Below are positions 56,061 through 64,000 of a DNA stretch of 64,000 nucleotides, piece by piece; positions within the stretch are counted from its first letter, which is position 1, and each line of letters begins with the position of its first letter. This stretch comes from Massilia agilis (GTDB lineage: Bacteria > Pseudomonadota > Gammaproteobacteria > Burkholderiales > Burkholderiaceae_D). The stretch is from the NCBI RefSeq assembly GCF_024756255.1, contig NZ_JANUHB010000001.1, forward strand, positions 1 through 64,000, written 5' to 3'. The notes under the pieces are model-generated. The model was not told where the DNA came from. It saw nothing but the letters and a program-made list of their open reading frames with translations, and searched no databases. The translations under genes and the position numbers were made by a program.

Positions 56061-57410
56061 TCACCCGCGTATCCCGTGGTAGTGCATCAGGTCGTACACG
56101 GTCGGGCGTGAGACCCCCATCAGCTCGGCCGCGCGCGCGATGTTGCCGTCCGCCCGAGCCAGCGCGCACACCATCGCCTGGTACTCGGCCGCGGCGCGCG
56201 CCCGGCGCAGGTTCACGTCCGGCCCGGGCTGCCCGGGCAGCGGCAGGCCAAGGTCGCTGGCGCCGATCAATGGGCCGTCCGCCATGATCACGGCCCGCTT
56301 GATGCAGTTTTCGAGTTCGCGCACATTACCTGGCCAACGATAAGCCTCGATCGCCGCCACCGCCTCGTCGGTAAACCGCATCGGCACACGCCCGGTACGC
56401 GCGCTCCACAGGTTGCGAAAGTGGTGCGCCAGCAGCGCGCAGTCGCCGACGCGTTCGCGCAGCGCGGGTATCGCAAGCACGATCTCCGACAGCCGGTAGT
56501 ACAAATCCTCGCGAAATGCCCCGCGCGCCACCAGCGCCTTCAGGTCCTGGTGCGTAGCGCATACGATGCGCACGTCCACCGCGATCTCGGCGCGCCCGCC
56601 CACCCGCTCGATCACCCGCTCCTGCACGAAGCGCAGCAGCTTCGCCTGCAGCGCCAGCGCCATGTCGCCCACCTCGTCGAGGAAAAAGGTACCGCCGCTG
56701 GCCATCTCGATCTTGCCCAGGGTCTGCTGGCCCGCGCCGGTGAAGGCGCCCTTCTCATGCCCGAACAGCTCGCTCTCGAGCAGGTCACCGGGAATCGCGG
56801 CACAGTTGATGGCCACAAAGCGCGCGTCAGCCCGCCCGCTCATGCGATGCAGTGCGCGCGCCACCAGCTCCTTGCCGCTGCCCGATTCGCCCAACAGCAT
56901 GACGGTGGCGGCGGTCGACGCCACGCGCTCCACGTCGCGGCACAGCTTGAGCATGGCCGCGTCACGCGAGACGATGCCCGCCAGCGGCGAATCCGGCGCC
57001 AGTTGCTGCGTGCGGCGGTGCTCCTGCTGAAGCGCGTACAGGACGGCGGCACGCTCGACCACCAGCGACAGCAGCGCCAGGTCGCACGGCTTGTGGTGCA
57101 CGTCGTAGGCGCCGCTGCCGATCGCTTCCAGCGCGCTGGCATGATCCCGGCCCGGGGCCAGCACCACCACCTTGGTGTCCGGCGCCTCGGCCAGGATCTG
57201 GCGCAACGCGGCCAGGCCCTCGACCGTGACGTCCGGCTCGGGCGGCAGGCACAGGTCGAGCAGCACCGCGGGCGGCTCGTGCCGGCGCACCTGCGCCAGC
57301 GCGGTCTCGCGCGAATCGGCCACGACCACCTCGAGGTGCTCGAAGTGCTGCCGCAACGCACGGCGCAGCTCCGCATCGCCCTCCACCACCAGCAGTTTTC
57401 GCCTTGCCAT
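56061..57410 (-). CDS. prsR: PrsR, PEP-CTERM-box sigma54-dependent response regulator
   Basis: A 449-residue NtrC-type regulator. The receiver domain has phosphoacceptor D52 and K107, but the acidic pair reads E10-G-D12 rather than E-D-D, and the Thr/Ser switch position is Ala85. The AAA+ domain has Walker A GESGSGKE (174-181) and the sigma54 contact loop GAFTGA (221-226), both intact, and a C-terminal Fis-type helix-turn-helix (AAELMGVSRPTVYDLM). PrsR drives genes with PEP-CTERM boxes in XrtA systems. Its sensor PrsK is not in the window. The ATG at 57410 starts the receiver. Confidence 0.92.
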   Translation of the reverse strand: MARRKLLVVEGDAELRRALRQHFEHLEVVVADSRETALAQVRRHEPPAVLLDLCLPPEPDVTVEGLAALRQILAEAPDTKVVVLAPGRDHASALEAIGSGAYDVHHKPCDLALLSLVVERAAVLYALQQEHRRTQQLAPDSPLAGIVSRDAAMLKLCRDVERVASTAATVMLLGESGSGKELVARALHRMSGRADARFVAINCAAIPGDLLESELFGHEKGAFTGAGQQTLGKIEMASGGTFFLDEVGDMALALQAKLLRFVQERVIERVGGRAEIAVDVRIVCATHQDLKALVARGAFREDLYYRLSEIVLAIPALRERVGDCALLAHHFRNLWSARTGRVPMRFTDEAVAAIEAYRWPGNVRELENCIKRAVIMADGPLIGASDLGLPLPGQPGPDVNLRRARAAAEYQAMVCALARADGNIARAAELMGVSRPTVYDLMHYHGIRG

Positions 57411-57582
57411 CGCCGCCTCCTCCCCCTGCCGGCCGGGGCGGTGCCCGCAGCCTGCAGGGGGATGATGGCGCAACTTGCTGGCCCCAATATTGACTGTTAG
57501 CAACTTTTCCTGCCAAGGGTTACTGGGCGAGTGTGCGCCAAATCGTCTATAGTGATGCTTCTGTCCAAAACTGCGTACTAAC

Positions 57583-59211
57583 ATGAAATTCGACGTCGCC
57601 ATCGTCGGCAGTGGCCTGGCCGGCCTGTCGGTGGCTCTGCACCTGGCCGAGACGCGCAAGGTCGCGGTCATCTCCAAGAAAGCGCTGCTCGACGGCGCCA
57701 GCAACTGGGCGCAAGGCGGTATCGCCGCGGTGCTCGATTCCGGCGACAGCCACGACCAGCATATCGCCGACACCCTGGTGGCCGGCGCCGGCCTGTGCGA
57801 CGAGGCGGCCACCCGCTACATCGTCGAGCACGGCCGCGCCGCGATCGAATGGCTGATCGCACAAGGCGTGCCCTTCACCCGCGACGAGACCGCCGAGCTG
57901 GGCTTCCACCTGACCCGCGAGGGCGGCCACAGCCAGCGCCGCATCATCCACGCCGCCGACGCCACCGGCCACGCGGTCCAGGTGACGCTCGAGCAGAAGG
58001 TGCGCGCGCACCCGAACATCTCGCTGTTCGAGCACCACTGCGCGATCGACGTAATCACCTCCGACAAGCTGACCGCCAAGGGCGTCCACGGCGGCGCGCC
58101 GCACCTGGTGGGCCAGCCGCGCTGCCACGGCCTGTACGTACAGGACGAAAAAAGCGGCAAGGTGCTGACCTTCGAGGCCGAGCACACCGTGCTGGCCACC
58201 GGCGGCGCCGGCAAGGTGTACCTGTACACCACCAACCCCGACACCGCCACCGGCGACGGCATCGCGATGGCCTGGCGCGCCGGCTGCCGCGTGGCCAACA
58301 TGGAATTCATCCAGTTCCACCCGACCTGCCTGTACCACCCCTACGCCAAGTCCTTCCTGATCAGCGAGGCGGTGCGTGGCGAAGGCGGCCTGCTCAAGCT
58401 GCCGCCCGAAGCCGGCGCAGCCGCTGGCACCCGCTTCATGCCCGCGCACGACGAGCGTGGCGAGCTGGCCCCGCGCGACGTGGTGGCGCGCGCGATCGAC
58501 TTCGAGATGAAAAAGCGCGGCCTGGACTACGTCCACCTGGACATCAGCCACCAGAGCGCCGATTTCATCCAGGAGCACTTCCCGACCATCTACGCGCGCT
58601 GCCTCGAGCTGGGCATCGACATCACCAGGCAGCCGATTCCGGTGGTGCCGGCGGTGCACTTCACCTGCGGCGGCGTGGTCACCGACCTGGCCGGGCGCAC
58701 CGACATTCCGGGCCTGTACGCGGTCGGCGAGACCGCCTGCACCGGCCTGCACGGCGCCAACCGCCTGGCCAGCAATTCGCTGCTCGAATGCCTGGTGGTC
58801 GGCCGCGCCTGCGCCCAGCAGATCGCCGCCATGCCGTCCAGGGAAGCGCCGGCCCTGCCGGCATGGGACGAAAGCCGCGTCACCAACGCCGACGAGGAAG
58901 TGGTCATCGCCCACAACTGGGACGAGCTGCGCCGCTTCATGTGGAACTACGTGGGCATCGTGCGCACCACCAAGCGCCTCGAACGCGCACAGCACCGCAT
59001 CTCGCTGCTGCGCGACGAGATCGATGAGTACTACCGCAACTTCCGCATCACGCCTGACCTGCTCGAGCTGCGCAACCTCGTTGCCGTGGCCGAGCTGATC
59101 GTCAACTCGGCGCTGTCGCGCAAGGAGAGCCGCGGCCTGCACTACTCGCGCGACTATCCGGACACCTTGCCCAAGGCGCTGCCCTCGGTGCTGACGCCAC
59201 CGCGACGCTAA
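57583..59211 (+). CDS. nadB: L-aspartate oxidase
   Basis: A 542-residue FAD enzyme that oxidises L-aspartate to iminoaspartate in NAD synthesis. The dinucleotide motif is [16 protein letters not shown]. The family segments [75 protein letters not shown] (shown in part) and the C-terminal helical region are present. The start is the ATG at 57583. It is separated from nadC and nadA by three unrelated genes and points toward them. Confidence 0.95.
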   Translation: MKFDVAIVGSGLAGLSVALHLAETRKVAVISKKALLDGASNWAQGGIAAVLDSGDSHDQHIADTLVAGAGLCDEAATRYIVEHGRAAIEWLIAQGVPFTRDETAELGFHLTREGGHSQRRIIHAADATGHAVQVTLEQKVRAHPNISLFEHHCAIDVITSDKLTAKGVHGGAPHLVGQPRCHGLYVQDEKSGKVLTFEAEHTVLATGGAGKVYLYTTNPDTATGDGIAMAWRAGCRVANMEFIQFHPTCLYHPYAKSFLISEAVRGEGGLLKLPPEAGAAAGTRFMPAHDERGELAPRDVVARAIDFEMKKRGLDYVHLDISHQSADFIQEHFPTIYARCLELGIDITRQPIPVVPAVHFTCGGVVTDLAGRTDIPGLYAVGETACTGLHGANRLASNSLLECLVVGRACAQQIAAMPSREAPALPAWDESRVTNADEEVVIAHNWDELRRFMWNYVGIVRTTKRLERAQHRISLLRDEIDEYYRNFRITPDLLELRNLVAVAELIVNSALSRKESRGLHYSRDYPDTLPKALPSVLTPPRR

Positions 59212-59221
59212 CGCACGTCGT

Positions 59222-59263
59222 TCCCGGCACCGCCGGGATCGGACTCCCGGCGAGCGCCGGGAG
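59222..59263. terminator. tandem hairpins after nadB
   Basis: TCCCGGC-ACC-GCCGGGA and CTCCCGGC-GAGC-GCCGGGAG form two perfect GC-rich stems directly after the nadB stop codon. Similar sequence (GTCGTTCCGG...) occurs near 62411, so this could be a dispersed repeat that doubles as a terminator. Confidence 0.4.
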
Positions 59264-59399
59264 ATGCCGGCCATGACCGCCCGCTGCGGGTCGGGCCGAC
59301 CAACAACAACCTGAACCAGATCATGGACGGCGCGCCCGTCCACCGCTCACAATGGCGGGTTGCCCACAAGGCGCTCCTTGTTCGACTCATTTCACAAGA

Positions 59400-60302
59400 A
59401 TGAACCGTAACCTGTCCCTCTCGACCATCGTCCTGCTCACCGTCTCGCCCATCCTCTGGGCCGGCAACGCCGTGGTCGGCCGCCTGGTGCGCGACGCGGT
59501 GCCGCCGATGACGCTGAACCTGCTGCGCTGGTCCATCGCGCTGGTGGTGCTGCTGCCGCTGGGCCGCGCCGCCTTTGCGCAAGGCAGCGGCGTGCTGGCC
59601 AACTGGCGCCGCTACAGCATGCTCGGGCTGCTGGGCGTTGGCACCTACAACTCGCTGCTGTACCTGGCCCTGCACACTTCCACGCCGATCAACGTGACCC
59701 TGGTCGCATCCGGCATGCCGGTGTGGATGATGCTGGTGGGCCGCTACTTCTTCAAGGTGCCGGTGCGCCCGCGCCAGGTGGCCGGCGCGATCCTGTCGAT
59801 TGCCGGCGTGCTGGTGGTGCTCTCGCGCGGCGACTGGCAGCAGCTGGCTGCGCTGCGTCTGGTGGTGGGTGACCTGTACACCATCCTCGCCACCATCGCC
59901 TGGTCGTTCTACAGCTGGATGCTGCTGCAAAAAACCGACGCACCGGCGCTGCGCGCCGACTGGGCCGCGTTCCTGCTGGTGCAGGTCGGCTACGGCGTGC
60001 TGTGGTCGGCCGCGGCCACCGGCGCCGAATGGGCGGTTTCCGGCATCCACATCGCCTGGAGCTGGCCGGTCGTCGCGGCCCTGGCCTACGTCGCCATCGG
60101 CCCGGCAATCGTCGCGATGCGCTGCTGGGGCGCCGGCGTGATGCGCGCCGGCCCCAACATCGGCGCCTTCTTCATCAACCTCACGCCGCTGTTCACGGCC
60201 CTCTTCAGCTCGGCCCTGCTGGGCGAGCCGCCGCGCCTGTACCATGCGCTCGCGTTCGTGCTGATCGTCGGCGGCATCGCCTGGTCTTCACGCCAGGGCT
60301 GA
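59400..60302 (+). CDS. EamA/DMT-family transporter
   Basis: A 300-residue membrane protein with ten hydrophobic segments in two EamA repeats (starting STIVLLTVSPILWAGNAVVG and, in the second half, ALAYVAIGPAIVAMRCW). Members export amino acids, nucleobases or other metabolites. The substrate here is unknown. I chose the ATG at 59400 because the first helix follows immediately. It lies downstream of nadB and upstream of the sirtuin gene, possibly in a separate unit. Confidence 0.9.
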   Translation: MNRNLSLSTIVLLTVSPILWAGNAVVGRLVRDAVPPMTLNLLRWSIALVVLLPLGRAAFAQGSGVLANWRRYSMLGLLGVGTYNSLLYLALHTSTPINVTLVASGMPVWMMLVGRYFFKVPVRPRQVAGAILSIAGVLVVLSRGDWQQLAALRLVVGDLYTILATIAWSFYSWMLLQKTDAPALRADWAAFLLVQVGYGVLWSAAATGAEWAVSGIHIAWSWPVVAALAYVAIGPAIVAMRCWGAGVMRAGPNIGAFFINLTPLFTALFSSALLGEPPRLYHALAFVLIVGGIAWSSRQG

Positions 60303-60385
60303 GCGCTGTTCCATATCGACAGGAAAGGTGTTCTGGTCCCGCGGGCAACGATGTTACGATCCCATCCGATGAGAGGAGTAACACG

Positions 60386-61282
60386 ATGGCCGAAGGTTTC
60401 ACCGTTCAAGACCACGCGGGCGCGCTGGCGGATTTTCTCGCAAGGCACCCCAATACGCTGGTGCTGACCGGGGCGGGGCTGTCGACCGCCTCCGGCATTC
60501 CCGATTACCGCGACCGCGACGGCAACCGCCGCGGCAGGCAGCCGATCCAGGGCCCGGAATTTCGCCGCTCGCCCGCGGTCCAGCGCCGCTACTGGGCGCG
60601 CAGCATGGTCGGCTGGCCCACGCTGGCCAAGGCGCAGCCCAATACCGGCCATCGCGCGCTTGCCATGCTCGAGGCAAACGGGCGCATCGGCGCGCTGCTG
60701 ACGCAGAACGTGGACGGCCTGCACCAGCAAGCCGGCAGCCACGCCGTGCTCGAACTGCACGGTAACATCCACAGCGTGGTCTGCCTGTCCTGCCAGGCCC
60801 GGTTCCCGCGCGCTTTCGTCCAGGCGCAGCTGCTGGAAACCAATCCCGAAGTGGCAGCCACCCTGGCGACGCCCCTGCCCGATGGCGACGCCGACCTTGA
60901 ACCCGAGGCGCTCGAACACTTCAACCTGCCCGCCTGCGTGCACTGCGGCGGCACGCTGCAGCCGGACGTGGTGTTCTTCGGCGACGGCATCCCGGCCGCG
61001 CGCACGGCGTGTGCGCTCGCGCAGATGGAGGCGGCCGACGCGCTCCTGGTGGTCGGTTCGTCGCTGATGGTGTACTCCGGCTACCGCTTCTGCCGCATGG
61101 CCGCCGAACAGGGAAAACCGATTGCCGCCCTCAACCTCGGCCGCACGCGCGCCGACCACCTGATCGACCTCAAGATCGAGGAATCGGCCGAGCGCATCCT
61201 GCCGCTCGTGCCCCAGCTGTTACACCCCAGGGAGCCCGCAAGCGCCACCGCACCTGACCACACACGAGGAGGAGTACTGTGA
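60386..61282 (+). CDS. Sir2-family NAD-dependent deacylase
   Basis: A 298-residue sirtuin. NAD motifs include LTGAGLSTASGIPDYRDRDG and LTQNVDGLHQQAGS, with the catalytic His in ELHGNIHSV. The zinc site has CLSC and CVHC, with an insert between. The GDGIP and GSSLMVYSGYRF segments finish the fold. Its length and the Cys spacing resemble the SIRT4-like class. ATG at 60386 follows GAGAGGAG. It consumes NAD and lies between nadB and nadC. Its stop overlaps the start of the alpha/beta hydrolase gene. Confidence 0.92.
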   Translation: MAEGFTVQDHAGALADFLARHPNTLVLTGAGLSTASGIPDYRDRDGNRRGRQPIQGPEFRRSPAVQRRYWARSMVGWPTLAKAQPNTGHRALAMLEANGRIGALLTQNVDGLHQQAGSHAVLELHGNIHSVVCLSCQARFPRAFVQAQLLETNPEVAATLATPLPDGDADLEPEALEHFNLPACVHCGGTLQPDVVFFGDGIPAARTACALAQMEAADALLVVGSSLMVYSGYRFCRMAAEQGKPIAALNLGRTRADHLIDLKIEESAERILPLVPQLLHPREPASATAPDHTRGGVL

Positions 61283-62325
61283 GCGAATCCATGAGCAGCA
61301 TGTTGCCGCGCGGCGCCCGCGCAAACGGCTGGCGCAACGCCGCCCTGCTGGCCGGCGTGGGCCTGGCGGCCTCGTTCCTGTATGTGCGCGCCAAGACCCG
61401 CCAGGTCGAGCGCGAGCATCCGCCACAGGGTAAATTCATCGAGGTCGATGGCGTGCGCCTGCACTACATCGAACGCGGCCAGGGACCGGTGCTGGTTCTC
61501 CTGCACGGCAACATGGTGAGCGCGGAAGATTATGACCACAGCGGGCTTGTGGAGCGTGCGTCCGAGCGCTACCGGGTGATCGCATTCGACCGCCCCGGCT
61601 ACGGCTACAGCGAGCGGCCGCGCGCGACGGTCTGGACGCCCCAGGCGCAGGCGCGCCTGCTCCACCACGCGCTGCAGGAAATAGGCGTGGACTCGGCGAT
61701 CGTGGTCGGCCACTCGTGGGGCACCTTGGTGGCGCTGTCGATGGCGCTGGAGGTGCCCGATTTCGTGCGCGGGCTGGTCCTGCTGTCCGGCTACTACTAC
61801 CCGAGCCTGCGCCTGGACGTGCCGATGCTGTCCACGCCCGCGATCCCGATCCTGGGCGACCTGCTGCGCTACACGGTGTCGCCCTTGCTCTGGCGCCTGC
61901 GCTGGCCGCTGATGGCAAAGTTCATGTTCTCGCCGCAGCCGGTGCCGCAGCGCTTTCGCGAGCTGCCGCCATGGATGATGGTTCGGCCAAAGCAGCTGCG
62001 CGCGGTTGCTGCCGACAGCGCGCTGATGGTGCCGGCCGCAATGGCGCTGGCCAGGCGGTATCCGGAGCTGAAGGTGCCGGTTGCCCTGATCGCCGGCACG
62101 CGCGACAAGATGGCCGATTTCAGCCACAACTCGGAGCGTTTAAGCGAACGGGTGCCGGAAGGCGAGCTGGCGCTGGAGCCGGGCGTTGGCCACATGACCC
62201 ACTACGCCCATCCGGAAAAGGTGCTGGAGGCGATCGACGCGATGGCTGCCCAGGTGGGCGAACCGGTCCAGATCCGCAACCCGCGCGCCGAAGCGCTGGC
62301 ACGGGCCAGCGAAAGCGGGGTCTGA
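61279..62325 (+). CDS. alpha/beta hydrolase, membrane-anchored
   Basis: A 348-residue hydrolase. An N-terminal hydrophobic segment (AALLAGVGLAASFLYVRA, about residues 20-37) probably anchors it. The alpha/beta fold then has LHGNMVSAEDYDHSG, the nucleophile motif VVGHSWGT, Asp in IAGTRDKMADFS and His in GVGHMTHYAHPE, so the catalytic triad looks complete. The start is a GTG at 61279 with GAGGAGGAG upstream. An ATG four codons on is an alternative. Coupled to the sirtuin gene by overlap. Substrate unknown. Confidence 0.88.
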   Translation: MSESMSSMLPRGARANGWRNAALLAGVGLAASFLYVRAKTRQVEREHPPQGKFIEVDGVRLHYIERGQGPVLVLLHGNMVSAEDYDHSGLVERASERYRVIAFDRPGYGYSERPRATVWTPQAQARLLHHALQEIGVDSAIVVGHSWGTLVALSMALEVPDFVRGLVLLSGYYYPSLRLDVPMLSTPAIPILGDLLRYTVSPLLWRLRWPLMAKFMFSPQPVPQRFRELPPWMMVRPKQLRAVAADSALMVPAAMALARRYPELKVPVALIAGTRDKMADFSHNSERLSERVPEGELALEPGVGHMTHYAHPEKVLEAIDAMAAQVGEPVQIRNPRAEALARASESGV

Positions 62326-62328
62326 ACC

Positions 62329-62408
62329 CGTAGGGTGGGCACCTGTGCCCACGTTCTACCCCGGATCAGTCGCGCGTATGACCGCGTGGGCACAAGTGCC
62401 CACCCTAC
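62329..62408. repeat. GTAGGGTGGGC hairpin repeat, copy 5
   Basis: An 80-base palindrome starting CGTAGGGTGGGCACCTGTGC and ending GTGCCCACCCTACC, with an inner CGTGGGCACAAG. It follows the hydrolase gene directly. Same family as the copies near 11.8, 29.1, 36.0 and 45.7 kb. Confidence 0.85.
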
Positions 62409-62410
62409 CG

Positions 62411-62492
62411 GTCGTTCCGGCGCAAGCCGGAACCCATGCTGACTGTCCGGATTCGATAAAAACGCATGGCCCCCGGCGTTCGCCGGGACGAC
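62411..62492. repeat. GTCGTTCC paired-hairpin repeat
   Basis: GTCGTTCCGGCGCAAGCCGG followed by AACCCATG, a spacer, then GCATGGCCCCCGGCG and TTCGCCGGGACGAC. The outer GTCGT-CCGGCG sequences are inverted, as in BIME-like paired hairpins. It lies directly after the previous repeat, ahead of the convergent nadC stop. A related sequence follows nadB near 59.2 kb. Confidence 0.55.
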
Positions 62493-62514
62493 GCAGTTTG
62501 AGGCTCAGTGCAGG

Positions 62515-63381
62515 TCAGCCAATCACGCGCAGCGAGTAGTCCGTCGCGCGCACGTCCTTGGTCAGGCTGCCGATGGAAATGCGGTCCACGCCCGTCTCGG
62601 CAATCGCCCGCACCGTATCCATGTTGATGCCGCCCGACGCTTCAAGCAGCGCCCTGCCCGCATTCACAGCCACCGCCTCGCGCATCATGCCCAGGTCGAA
62701 GTTATCGAGCAGGACCGACGTCGCGCCGGCCGCCAGCGCTTCACGCAGCTCGTCCAGGCTCTCGACCTCGATCTGCACCGGCACGCCCGCGTCCAGCGCA
62801 GCCGCCGCCTGCAGCGCCTTGGTGATGCCGCTCGCTGCCGCGATGTGGTTTTCCTTGATCAGGATGCCGTCGTAGAGCGCCATGCGCTGGTTCTCGCCGC
62901 CGCCCACGCGCACGGCGTACTTCTGGGCCTGGCGCAGGCCCGGCAGCGTCTTGCGCGTGTCGAGGATCTTCGCCTTGGTGCCGGCAACCGCATCCACATA
63001 CCTGCGCGTTGCGGTGGCCACGCCCGACAGCAGCTGCATGAAATTGAGCGCGCCGCGCTCGGCGGTCAGCAGCGAACGCGGAGAACCCTCGATCGTGCAC
63101 ACCACGCTGTCGGCCGCCATCAGGTCGCCCTCGGCAAACTTCCAGTCGATCTCGATGTCCTGGTCGACCGCGAGCATCAGCCCTTCGAACCACGGCGCCC
63201 CGCAGAGCACCGCCTGCTCGCGCACGATCACGCGCGCCTGCACGCGGGAGTCGCCCGGGACCAGGCGGCCCGTGACGTCGCCGGTGCCCACGTCTTCCAG
63301 CAGCGCGGCCAGGATGTTCTGTTCGAATGCCGATTGCAGCTTGTCGCTGAACTGGTTGTGCGGATTTTTCAGCTTGCTCAT
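62515..63381 (-). CDS. nadC: quinolinate phosphoribosyltransferase
   Basis: A 288-residue NadC, the third step of de novo NAD synthesis (quinolinate to nicotinate mononucleotide). Visible family motifs are [12 protein letters not shown] near the start, [18 protein letters not shown] and GGGENQRM around the substrate site, KENHI, and the end motif [23 protein letters not shown] (shown in part). The ATG at 63381 overlaps the nadA stop codon (ATGA). The frame is open further upstream without NadC character. Confidence 0.96.
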   Translation of the reverse strand: MSKLKNPHNQFSDKLQSAFEQNILAALLEDVGTGDVTGRLVPGDSRVQARVIVREQAVLCGAPWFEGLMLAVDQDIEIDWKFAEGDLMAADSVVCTIEGSPRSLLTAERGALNFMQLLSGVATATRRYVDAVAGTKAKILDTRKTLPGLRQAQKYAVRVGGGENQRMALYDGILIKENHIAAASGITKALQAAAALDAGVPVQIEVESLDELREALAAGATSVLLDNFDLGMMREAVAVNAGRALLEASGGINMDTVRAIAETGVDRISIGSLTKDVRATDYSLRVIG

Positions 63382-64000
63382 GCCGGACCGATCCCCGTAA
63401 AGAGTTTGCCTTCCTGTTCCAGCGCGCCGGTCGGCAGCGCCTTGGCTTTCTTGGCCGCCGCAAAATCGAGCATGCGGTCGATCGCGCGCTTGGCCTGGCG
63501 GCCGATCTCCGGATCGACGTGGATCTCGTTCTTGCCGCTTTCGAGCACATCGGCCAGGTTCTGCAGGCCGTTCATGGCCATCCACGGGCAGTGCGCGCAG
63601 CTCTTGCAGGTGGCGCTGTTACCCGCGGTCGGCGCGACGATGAAGTGCTTGCCCGGCGCGGCGATGCGCATCTTGTGCATGATGCCGTTGTCGGTCGCCA
63701 CGATGAAGGTGGTGGCGTCCATCGTTTGCGCGGCGTTGATCAGCTGGGTGGTCGAGCCCACCACGTCGGCCTGCGCCACCACGGAAGCGGGCGACTCCGG
63801 ATGCACCAGCACCTTGGCGCCCGGGTGCTCGGCGCGCAGCAGGTCGAGCTCGATGCCCTTGAACTCGTCGTGCACCAGGCACGAGCCCTGCCACAGCAGC
63901 ATGTCGGCGCCGGTCTGCTTCTGGATGTAAGCACCCAGGTGGCGGTCGGGCGCCCACAGGATCTTCTTGCCCTGCTCGTGCAGGTACTTGACGATGTCCA
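63378..64000 (-). CDS. nadA: quinolinate synthase, 3' part (gene runs off the window)
   Basis: The last about 207 codons of NadA; the 5' end lies beyond 64000. The reading frame is open to the edge, where it gives [18 protein letters not shown]. It continues with [42 protein letters not shown] and [15 protein letters not shown]. The Cys of GSC and of the CKSC-AHC segment are those expected to hold the [4Fe-4S] cluster. It condenses iminoaspartate from NadB with dihydroxyacetone phosphate. Operon nadA-nadC by overlap. Confidence 0.96.
   Translation of the reverse strand, partial: DIVKYLHEQGKKILWAPDRHLGAYIQKQTGADMLLWQGSCLVHDEFKGIELDLLRAEHPGAKVLVHPESPASVVAQADVVGSTTQLINAAQTMDATTFIVATDNGIMHKMRIAAPGKHFIVAPTAGNSATCKSCAHCPWMAMNGLQNLADVLESGKNEIHVDPEIGRQAKRAIDRMLDFAAAKKAKALPTGALEQEGKLFTGIGPA

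Overview
The window is GC-rich, densely coded chromosomal DNA. It most likely comes from a betaproteobacterium of the Oxalobacteraceae (Massilia/Telluria/Duganella type). I infer this from base composition, the exosortase-A (XrtA/PEP-CTERM) accessory genes, the heavy-metal efflux systems and a dispersed hairpin repeat of the GTAGGGTGGGC type. The assignment is not proven. I found no rRNA, tRNA, CRISPR array, transposase or phage gene.

Positions 1-12.4 kb form a copper/silver resistance region. A leftward operon encodes a small secreted Cys/His protein, a CusF-like protein, CopC, CopD and a DUF411 protein. Divergent from it, a rightward series encodes a CopA-type P1B ATPase, a small secreted protein and a CusCBA efflux pump whose adaptor is fused to a CusF domain. 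An NTF2-like secreted protein follows. Positions 12.4-17 kb hold a leftward MacAB-type ABC efflux operon with its own outer-membrane factor. Positions 17-20 kb hold an acyltransferase-3 membrane protein and a cytochrome P450.

At 20.2-22.2 kb lies a visibly more A/T-rich gene for a 674-residue protein. It has a DNRPEA-type leader as seen on toxin-like exported proteins and a C-terminal Cys/His domain resembling an OTU-type cysteine protease. It is flanked by diverged direct repeats and is the clearest candidate for an acquired effector. Positions 22.4-28.1 kb hold a TonB receptor, an FAD-Rieske fusion oxidoreductase and several small proteins. Positions 28-35.5 kb hold a Cys-rich copper-storage protein and a second heavy-metal RND operon (secreted His-rich protein, adaptor, pump, DUF3240, TolC). 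Positions 36-45.6 kb hold a PnuC-amidohydrolase pair, an FMN stress protein, a Fur-box-preceded siderophore receptor and the prkA-yeaH-spoVR stress operon.

Positions 45.8-57.4 kb carry an XrtA-type accessory locus: a FeeM-like N-acyltransferase overlapping a vanillyl-alcohol-oxidase-family flavoprotein, two glycosyltransferases, an asparagine-synthase-like protein, an AMP-ligase-like protein, two alpha/beta hydrolases and the sigma54 activator PrsR. No exosortase gene is present. Several of these enzymes lack the residues their families use for catalysis. The window ends with nadB, a DMT exporter, a sirtuin, an alpha/beta hydrolase, nadC and the 3' part of nadA.
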